A DNA stretch of 64,000 nucleotides. It comes from Thermopolyspora sp040678635. GTDB lineage: Bacteria > Actinomycetota > Actinomycetes > Streptosporangiales > Streptosporangiaceae. The stretch is from NCBI RefSeq assembly GCF_040678635.1, contig NZ_JBFATZ010000025.1:40406-104405 (forward strand), read 5' to 3'. Below, piece by piece: positions 58,520 to 64,000 of this stretch. The notes under the pieces were generated by a model, which searched no databases, was not told the DNA's origin, and worked only from the letters and a program-made list of their open reading frames with translations. The position numbers and the translations under genes are program-made. Every line of letters starts with the position of its first letter. Positions within the stretch are counted from its first letter, which is position 1.

Positions 58520-58603
58520 CCCGCTCGGTCGCAGCCGCAGTTCGATCGGGTCCATGCCGATCTGCCAGGCCAGCTCGTCCATGGCCGATGCGGACACCGG
58601 CAT
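58520..58603 (-). pseudogene. Fragment of a xanthine-dehydrogenase-type molybdenum subunit
   Basis: A short frame reads SAMDELAWQIGMDPIELRLR, a close match to the xanthine dehydrogenase large-subunit motif (ESAMDELA...G.DP.ELR..N). Nothing else of the 700-residue family is present on either side, so it is a scrap of a deleted gene. The rest of the 361-bp gap (58472-58832) holds only a terminator. Confidence 0.55.
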
Positions 58604-58767
58604 CGGACGGCCGCCACCCCCGGCCGTCCCCCGGCCATCACGCCAACAGCGGAACGCGGAGTCGGCCCAGCGATGGGCGACCCGCTCAGAGCAGGTCGCG
58701 GGCCTCCTCGCCGTCCTCCCGCCCCGAACCCGCGCCCAAATCCCCCGACGATCTCGGCGGCACAGCC

Positions 58768-58795
58768 GAAAGCCCCCGCCCGAGCGGGGGCTTTC
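58768..58795. terminator. Bidirectional terminator
   Basis: Perfect 12-bp stem GAAAGCCCCCGC around CCGA, with AAA and TTT flanks inside the stem. It serves the amidohydrolase gene (minus, ends 58833) and the plus-strand DUF72 gene. Confidence 0.92.
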
Positions 58796-58832
58796 ACATC
58801 CGACAGCGGTTCCGAGCCCGACCGGGGACGCC

Positions 58833-60539
58833 TCAGTGCCGCCGCGTCAGTTCGCCGGAGTCGTACACGATCTGCCCGCCCACCGTGGTGAGCAGCGGCT
58901 TGATCTTCTTGATGTCCTCGTCGCGAACCGTGCGATAGTCCCGATCCAGCACGACGAGATCGCCCAGCTTGCCGTTCTCGATCGTGCCCAGTTTGTCCTC
59001 CATGTTGAGGAACCAGGCGTTCTCCCGCGTGTACAGGCGCACCGCCTCGTCCCTGCTGATCTGCTGCCCGTCATTGATCAGGTTCCCGAGCGCGTTGCGG
59101 CCCGTGGTGGCGTAGTAGACGCCGTACCAGGGATTGAGCGGCGCGATGTGCACCCCATCGAGGTGGATCCCGGCCTTGATGCCGTGGTCGAGAATCGCGC
59201 GGAACGGCGCGCCCGCCGCGGGCCCGTTGCCCGCCACATAGCTGTACGCCCCGCACTGCACGGCGCCGCCCAGCGCCCGCAGCCGATCGAGCAGTTCCGA
59301 GGTCACCACCGGCACGTGATCGATACGCCAGCGCAGCTTCGTGATGTCGTACTCCGCGTTGACCGCCTCATACCCGGCGATCTCCGCCTCCAGCTGGGCC
59401 AGGTTCAGCGCCCGGTTGGTGTTGCGCCACCCCGCCTGCGCGATCAACTGCTGGGCCTTCGTCCACGCCGGCCCGCTGCCGTCCCCGGGCGCGCCCCACT
59501 CCCCGATCCCGCCGGTCATCATCAGGTCGTCGCCGAACAGCTGGAACTGGTTGTTGAGCCGCTGCGTGAGCTCGGGCAGGTTGATGTCGTTCTGGTTGTG
59601 CAGGAAGTTCATCTGCAGCCGGATGAACGTCCGCCCTTCCCGATGCAACGCGAGCCACGAGTCGTACATCCGATAGTGGTCGAAGTTGGACAGAAGCTGC
59701 CCGGGAGCCGGCGGCCCGATCACCGGGAACCCCACCTGGTCCTGCACGGCGGTGATCCCCACGCTCGCCGCGTAGGCCATCGCGTCGAGCGTGCTGCGCT
59801 TCTTGTCGTCGAAGGTCTGCGTGCGCCGCACGTTGTACAACGCGGCCGTGGCGTTCGCACCGGCCGCGATCAGCCCGTCCGCGCCGACCACGACCGGCAC
59901 CTCGGCCGCCTCCAGCACCGCCTTACCCTGGCTGTTCGTCGCGGCCGGACCGCTGAACCCCTGGAACAGCAGCACCGGCCGATCCGGCACCGCGGCGTCC
60001 AGCTCGGCCAGGTTGGGCAGCCGCCGCTCGGCGAACATGTTCGGATGCCAACCGCCCATCGCCGTGATGAACCGCCCCTCCGGCACGTCCCTGCGCCGCG
60101 CGCTGAGCAGCGCCTGGATCCCGGCGATGTCGCCCGCGTTCTCGATGACCACGTGGTAGCCGGGCCGGATCGCGAGGCTGACGAAGTGCACGTGCGCCTC
60201 GATCATCCCGGGAATCACGGTACGGCCCCGCAGATCGATGACCTTGGCGTCCCGCGAGACCAACTGCTTCAACTGCCCGAGCGACTGCCCCACCCCGACG
60301 ATGCGCCCCTGCGCGACGCCGACCGAGGACACGGTGCGATCGCGGTCGTCAAAGGTACGGATCTTTCCGTTGTGGAGGATCAGATCGCCCTCGGGCGTCG
60401 TCCGCCCGTTCCCCCGTCCCGCCGGGTCGGCCGCCACGCCCGCCACCGCCGTACCGGGAACGGCCATCGCGCCCCCGATCGCCACCGCGCCCGCGCCGAG
60501 GATGTTACGCCGGGAGACCCCACGTCGGTCCATGCTCAT
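58833..60539 (-). CDS. Tat-exported amidohydrolase family protein (YtcJ-like)
   Basis: A 568-residue protein. The Tat signal is GVSRRNILGAGAVAIGGAMA. The metal-dependent hydrolase domain has DLILHNGKIRTFDDRDR, VIPGMIEAHVHFVSLAIRPG near residue 118 (the HxH pair), KLRWRIDHVPVVTSELLDRL near 405, GIKAGIHLDGVHIAPLNPW near 455 and GTIENGKLGDLVVLDRDYRT. It belongs to the amidohydrolase_3/YtcJ group, and export makes it act outside the membrane. The start could be either ATG at 60539 or 60533. Substrate unknown. Confidence 0.9.
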   Translation of the reverse strand: MSMDRRGVSRRNILGAGAVAIGGAMAVPGTAVAGVAADPAGRGNGRTTPEGDLILHNGKIRTFDDRDRTVSSVGVAQGRIVGVGQSLGQLKQLVSRDAKVIDLRGRTVIPGMIEAHVHFVSLAIRPGYHVVIENAGDIAGIQALLSARRRDVPEGRFITAMGGWHPNMFAERRLPNLAELDAAVPDRPVLLFQGFSGPAATNSQGKAVLEAAEVPVVVGADGLIAAGANATAALYNVRRTQTFDDKKRSTLDAMAYAASVGITAVQDQVGFPVIGPPAPGQLLSNFDHYRMYDSWLALHREGRTFIRLQMNFLHNQNDINLPELTQRLNNQFQLFGDDLMMTGGIGEWGAPGDGSGPAWTKAQQLIAQAGWRNTNRALNLAQLEAEIAGYEAVNAEYDITKLRWRIDHVPVVTSELLDRLRALGGAVQCGAYSYVAGNGPAAGAPFRAILDHGIKAGIHLDGVHIAPLNPWYGVYYATTGRNALGNLINDGQQISRDEAVRLYTRENAWFLNMEDKLGTIENGKLGDLVVLDRDYRTVRDEDIKKIKPLLTTVGGQIVYDSGELTRRH

Positions 60540-60946
60540 TCGAACCGCCCTTCGTTGTTGCATCGCCGACCGTACGGATCACCCGAAAGAGCATCCTGTG
60601 GAGATCGATGACGCCCTGCTCGAACCGGGCACGCCGTACCGGCGTCATCGAAGGAGCCGACGCGCAGACCCTCACGGCCGCAGCGAATCGCCGAGGCCGG
60701 CGACCGGTCGGAGGACGAGTTTCCCGCTGGCGCTCATCCGCCACCCAAGCCCTTCCTGCCGCAGAGCTCTCGGCTTGAAGTTTCTGTTTCAACTATCCGC
60801 CGGAAGATCGGCAGTGGCAAGGGCGAGATCACAGCCTATTTACGTAGCTTGTGCGGCTTCGGCCGCTAAGCTCCCCGACGACCCGCCGCCCGCGCTCGAC
60901 ACACCGCACCGGACCTGCGAGGACGCCCTCACGAACCCCCGGTAAC
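60540..60946. other. 407-bp intergenic region
   Basis: No supportable gene. It contains the inverted repeat TTGAA-N8-TTCAA (60776-60793) in an A/T-richer patch, which may be an operator for the amidohydrolase gene to the left, and the hairpin described at 60846. Confidence 0.4.
60846..60872 (-). terminator. Hairpin after the inositol monophosphatase gene
   Basis: AGCTT-GT-GCGGC with loop TTCG and complement GCCGC-T-AAGCT, 75 bp downstream of the minus-strand stop at 60947. On the minus strand it is followed by ACGTAAATA. The UUCG-type tetraloop is very stable. Confidence 0.6.
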
Positions 60947-61747
60947 TCACCCCAGAAGAAGCGACCGCACGGTGTCCCAGCACCCCCGATCGGCGGCGGC
61001 AAGCAGACCGGGCCTCGTCTCCACGGGCCGATACGGGCTGTCATCCGGACGCCGCGCACAACCGCCCGCCTCGTGCAGCAGCAACACCCCAGGCGTGTGA
61101 TCCCACGGCAGCGTCCAATGGAACAACACAAAGTCCAGCTCATCATCGACAAGCCAGGCATACTCCACCCCCGCGCTGCCGACGCCCGGCCCGAAGCCGG
61201 CGAACCGCGCCCCCGCGGCCTCGACCCGCGCCCTCTTCGCCGGATCGAGATACTTGCTGAGCGCCACCCCCCGCAGCGCCGCCGGATCGGCCGGCGCCGG
61301 CTTCCTGTGCAGCCGACCGCCGTCCCGCCAGGCCCCCGCCCCCCGCTCGGCGACGTACACGCGCCCTTCGACCGGCAGCACGATCCACCCGGCGACCGCC
61401 TCCCCGCCGCGCACCAACGCCGCCATCACCGCGTACTCCACCCGGCCCGCGACGAAGTTCGCCGTCCCATCCAGCGGATCGACCACCCAGGCCTCCGGCG
61501 CCTCCCGCAGCGCCCTCAACAACCCGGGATCCTCGGCAACCGCCTCCTCGCCGACCACCGGCGCGTCCACCACGTCACGCAACCGCCGACTGATCAGCTC
61601 CTCGGCCTCCCGATCGGCCACCGTGACCAGCTCCCCAGGCGACTTCTCGGCGACCTCCCCCTCCCCCAACGCCCGGAACCGAGGAAGAATCACATCCTCG
61701 GCAGCGCCGACCAGGATCTCGGTCACCTTGTCGATCCACATGCCCAC
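60947..61747 (-). CDS. Inositol monophosphatase family protein
   Basis: A 266-residue Li+-sensitive-type phosphatase. Metal sites: VVGEEAVAEDPG near residue 64, WVVDPLDGTANFVAGRVEYA near 87 (the DPxDGTxNF motif), and LPWDHTPGVLLLHEAGG near 213. Length is normal. The start is GTG at 61747, or the ATG two codons later at 61741. It may dephosphorylate inositol phosphates, histidinol phosphate or PAP; neighbours do not help. Confidence 0.92.
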   Translation of the reverse strand: MGMWIDKVTEILVGAAEDVILPRFRALGEGEVAEKSPGELVTVADREAEELISRRLRDVVDAPVVGEEAVAEDPGLLRALREAPEAWVVDPLDGTANFVAGRVEYAVMAALVRGGEAVAGWIVLPVEGRVYVAERGAGAWRDGGRLHRKPAPADPAALRGVALSKYLDPAKRARVEAAGARFAGFGPGVGSAGVEYAWLVDDELDFVLFHWTLPWDHTPGVLLLHEAGGCARRPDDSPYRPVETRPGLLAAADRGCWDTVRSLLLG

Positions 61748-61838
61748 GACCCTAGCCCTGCCTCACCACGGATCAGCGGGCGAGAGTACCGGGCCAACCT
61801 GGTCAACGACGTTCAAAGTAGGTTCGAGATGCGCGATG

Positions 61839-62324
61839 TCACTCTCGGGCCGCGCCCTCCGGCCATATGACGAGCACCGGCAAACCTCGCGACCTGGCCT
61901 CCTCCACAACATCCGCGGTCCCACCGGCCCCTGCCGAGGGCTGCCCATCCCACACGGCCACCAGCTCGTCAATGGAGCTCAGTACCGCTTCGTTCGCCGC
62001 GACGTACGCCTCGCGACCCGCATGGTCGAAATCCATCACGCGAACTCGGTCGGCCTTGGCCACCAGAGCGTCGAACTGTTCGACATGGTCTGCCTTGACC
62101 TTGGATGCCCGGTAGTCACGCGACGGCAAGACCACCTCAAGCGAACCCCCGACATCGAGTACGGCCTCCGCGAACAGCGAGTCCGCACCCCGGGCGACGC
62201 AGGACACGCCCACTACCCCACCGTCCACTTCGCGGAGCCGAGAACGAAGCGCCTGAGACACGAGCTCCGCCGTATCCGCAGTCAAATCCATGTGGCCGGT
62301 CACACCGATCCGCACCAACAACAT
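61839..62324 (-). CDS. SLOG-domain-like nucleotide-binding protein
   Basis: A 161-residue Rossmann-like protein. RIGVTGHMDLTADTAELVSQ at the N-terminus and VARGADSLFAEAVLDVGGSL near residue 43 match the SLOG/DprA-YspA group, which binds nucleotides and often works in phage-defence or stress signalling. VVLPSRDYRASKVK and ELVAVWDGQPSAGAGGTADV complete the fold. GGAG directly abuts the ATG at 62324, so initiation probably uses TTG at 62318 or GTG at 62315, which have proper spacing. No effector partner is adjacent. Confidence 0.72.
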   Translation of the reverse strand: MLLVRIGVTGHMDLTADTAELVSQALRSRLREVDGGVVGVSCVARGADSLFAEAVLDVGGSLEVVLPSRDYRASKVKADHVEQFDALVAKADRVRVMDFDHAGREAYVAANEAVLSSIDELVAVWDGQPSAGAGGTADVVEEARSRGLPVLVIWPEGAARE

Positions 62325-62528
62325 CTCCTATCCGATGAAGGCATCTTCCTAGCGTGCCAGCGTCTCCCGAATCTGCCGACGAATCACATTGCGTCGCCTC
62401 TCGAGTTCACCGTAAGACCCTCGGAGCTGCCCACACATACCCAATCAGATCGGTTTTGACCTGCGCTTCCTGCCACTGCAAGGGAGACGACGTGATTACT
62501 TTGAGCTGTCAGGACCCAGGCACTTCAT

Positions 62529-63368
62529 ATGCTTCTGTACGTGACCTCGATCACCCGGGAAACCACCCTGCGTTCCCTCGACGGCCTCCACCTTGTCGGA
62601 ACACTCGTAACATCGGCCGAATCACCTCGTTCCGGCGTGGTCCTGCTACACGGGGGTGGGGTGACGCGTGAGGAGGGCGGGTTCTTCACTCGGTTGGCGG
62701 CCGGATTGGCCGAGGCGGGTGTGGCCAGCCTGCGCTTCGACCTTCGTGGCCATGGGCAGAGCGAAGGGCGGCAGGAAGACCTCACCCTGTCGGCCATCCT
62801 CAACGACATCCGCGTCGCGCTGGCACATCTTCGCGAAGCAATCGGCGTGGCGGACATCAGCCTGCTCGGCACGAGCTTCACCGGTGGGATCACCGCCTAC
62901 TACGCCGCCAAGTGTCCAGAGGAGGTCTCCCGCCTCGTTCTGTTCAACCCCCAGTTGAACTACAAGAAGCGGACGGTTGACAGCCGTCCGTTCTGGCGGA
63001 ACGACCAACTGACCGAGGAAGCAGCGACGCGACTTCGCGACCAGGGCTACCTACATCACTCGCCAACCCTCAAGCACGGGCGAGCAATCTACAACGAGGT
63101 GTTCTGGCTGCATACCCATGAAGTGCTGGGCGAGGTGGCCGCCCCGACGCTCATCGTGCACGGCACCGAGGACACATTCGTGCCGGTGGAAGCGTCGCGG
63201 GCGGCGGTGTCCCAGTTTCGAGCGCCGTGCCGACTGGTGGAGATCGAGGGTGCCCAGCACGGTTTCGCCGTGCACGACGACCCGCGATATCTCAACCCGC
63301 AGAGCCAGGAGTGGCAGGCGTTCGTCATTCGAACGGTGGCCGAATGGCTGTCGCAGGAAGACGGCTAA
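62529..63368 (+). CDS. Alpha/beta hydrolase
   Basis: A 279-residue hydrolase. Oxyanion and elbow regions: SGVVLLHGGGVTREEGGFFT near residue 35, LRFDLRGHGQSEGRQE near 67, nucleophile LLGTSFTGGITAYYA near 112 (Ser), TLIVHGTEDTFVPVEASRAA near 206 (Asp), EIEGAQHGFAVHD near 240 (His). Typical serine esterase or lipase-like enzyme. The ATG lacks a clear RBS; a GTG four codons later is possible. Confidence 0.88.
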   Translation: MLLYVTSITRETTLRSLDGLHLVGTLVTSAESPRSGVVLLHGGGVTREEGGFFTRLAAGLAEAGVASLRFDLRGHGQSEGRQEDLTLSAILNDIRVALAHLREAIGVADISLLGTSFTGGITAYYAAKCPEEVSRLVLFNPQLNYKKRTVDSRPFWRNDQLTEEAATRLRDQGYLHHSPTLKHGRAIYNEVFWLHTHEVLGEVAAPTLIVHGTEDTFVPVEASRAAVSQFRAPCRLVEIEGAQHGFAVHDDPRYLNPQSQEWQAFVIRTVAEWLSQEDG

Positions 63369-63369
63369 G

Positions 63370-63918
63370 TCAACCGCGCAGCGCCTCGCCCAGTTCCCTC
63401 GGGCCTGGCCGGGTGGCCCACGGACCGAGGGAACGAACAACGCGCCCCAGCTCCCGTTTCGTACGCAACGAGTTGGTGGCGTCGGCGAGCCGTACGGACG
63501 TCAGCCCAACGGCGGCGGCTTCGTCGGGTTGGCCGGCCAGGGCCAGCGAGTAAGCCCGGCGAGCCAGGAAATACCCCTGATCCCGGCGAGAGAGCGACTT
63601 ATCCCGCAAGACCTCGTGGTACAGGCCCGCCGCCCGTGCCGGTTGTCCGGCCTCGATGTAGCAACTGGCGGTCTGCAAGGTCAGGCCGGCCCGGCTGTAG
63701 TGACCGCTGAGTTGTCTGCCGCCGCCATCGTCATGACCACTCTCGAAGTCGGCAAGCAGCCGATGGGCTTCGCCGAGTGCCCGTTCCACCTTGTCCATGG
63801 GCTCACCGACCATTGCATAGCCCCGGGCCTGCTGTTGCGCGACTTCCGCCCTGATCTTCACCGGCAACCGCCACCGCTCATGACCGGCTGCTTCGGCCAG
63901 GGTAATGTCGCCGGATCT
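63370..63918 (-). pseudogene. TPR-type regulator fragment cut by an insertion element
   Basis: The C-terminal part of a helical repeat protein: LAEAAGHERWRLPVKIRAEV, QQQARGYAMVGEPMDKVERA, TLQTASCYIEAGQPARAAGL, YFLARRAYSLALAGQPDEAA and RELGRVVRSLGPWATRPGP. This pattern is seen in the tails of actinobacterial XRE-type regulators. The frame runs rightward until about 63918, where IS21-like repeats begin, so the N-terminal HTH part is missing or lies beyond the element. Confidence 0.65.
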
Positions 63919-64000
63919 TGAAAGCTGACCCCCTGGGGTACTTTGAAAGTTAACCCCCCTCCGAGATCTTGGAGGGTGCTGAAAGTGGAGGACTGGGCCG
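63919..64000 (+). mobile_element. Left end of an IS21-family-like insertion sequence (partial)
   Basis: Two near-identical blocks, TGAAAGCTGACCCCC (63919-63933) and TGAAAGTTAACCCCCC (63944-63959), resemble the multiple end repeats of IS21-type elements. A transposase-like start follows at 63976. The element continues past the window, so its type cannot be confirmed here. Confidence 0.6.
63976..64000 (+). CDS. istA: IstA-like transposase, first residues only
   Basis: GTG at 63976 opens LKVEDWA, the usual beginning of IS21-family IstA proteins (MLKVEDWAEIRRL). Only eight codons are in the window. The GGAGG abuts this GTG; a GTG at 63985 is the better-spaced alternative. Confidence 0.5.

Noticed and set aside
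1..64000. tRNA or rRNA genes
   Set aside because: No GGTTCGA-type T-arm with matching acceptor stem and no rRNA-like stretch was seen.

Overview
This is a very GC-rich, gene-dense chromosomal segment with strong G/C bias at third codon positions, frequent GTG starts and 1-16 bp gene overlaps. A spo0M-type sporulation protein, Tat-exported lipoproteins, several Ser/Thr kinases, a P450/ferredoxin pair and signs of leaderless promoters all point to a filamentous actinomycete. A member of the Streptosporangiales would fit, but that is inference. No tRNA, rRNA or CRISPR was seen.

Layout. 1-7.6 kb: VOC and LigB-type dioxygenases, a small protein ending in a RHIM-like (bacterial amyloid signalling) motif, a ferritin-like protein, an aldo/keto reductase, an RtcB-archease RNA repair pair, a HAD protein lacking its catalytic residues, and a secreted His-rich protein. 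7.7-15.4 kb: a minus-strand catabolic cluster (DddP-like M24 protein, TPP-dependent E1 alpha/beta, amidohydrolase, bicupin, SDR) divergent from an XRE-cupin regulator. 16.1-21.5 kb: a branched-chain-amino-acid-type ABC transporter whose second permease is fused to an ATPase. 21.7-25.3 kb: a quinone oxidoreductase and a dimethylglycine dehydrogenase-like flavoenzyme. 25.3-28.4 kb: a lower-GC, decayed accessory patch with an HxlR remnant, a possibly frameshifted TPR protein pair, a Phd/RelE-like toxin-antitoxin pair and a truncated gdhA. 28.8-32.2 kb: tandem paralogous receptor Ser/Thr kinases. 32.3-37.1 kb: membrane and stress proteins (YeaQ/GlsB, Spo0M, NhaA, spermidine synthase-like) mixed with gene fragments.

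37.3-46.9 kb is the most coherent system. A secreted GH114 endo-alpha-1,4-polygalactosaminidase, a sugar ABC importer, a PfkB kinase and a GH4 alpha-glycosidase are on the plus strand. A DeoR regulator, an AgaS-like SIS isomerase/deaminase and a class II aldolase are on the minus strand. Together they read as a locus for eating galactosamine-containing alpha-1,4 polymers such as fungal galactosaminogalactan: cut outside, import, hydrolyse, phosphorylate, deaminate to tagatose-6-P, and cleave to triose phosphates.

47.2-49.3 kb is a TetR-ferredoxin-P450 operon. 49.6-53.5 kb is an Rbs-like ABC transporter, followed by a duplicated terminator and gene tail. 53.8-63.4 kb holds mostly single genes: an Ala/Lys-rich protein, dienelactone hydrolase, DUF6295, a zinc-ribbon protein, DUF72, a Tat-exported amidohydrolase, an inositol monophosphatase-like protein, a SLOG-type protein and an alpha/beta hydrolase. 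At the right edge a TPR regulator gene is cut by what looks like the left end of an IS21-family element.
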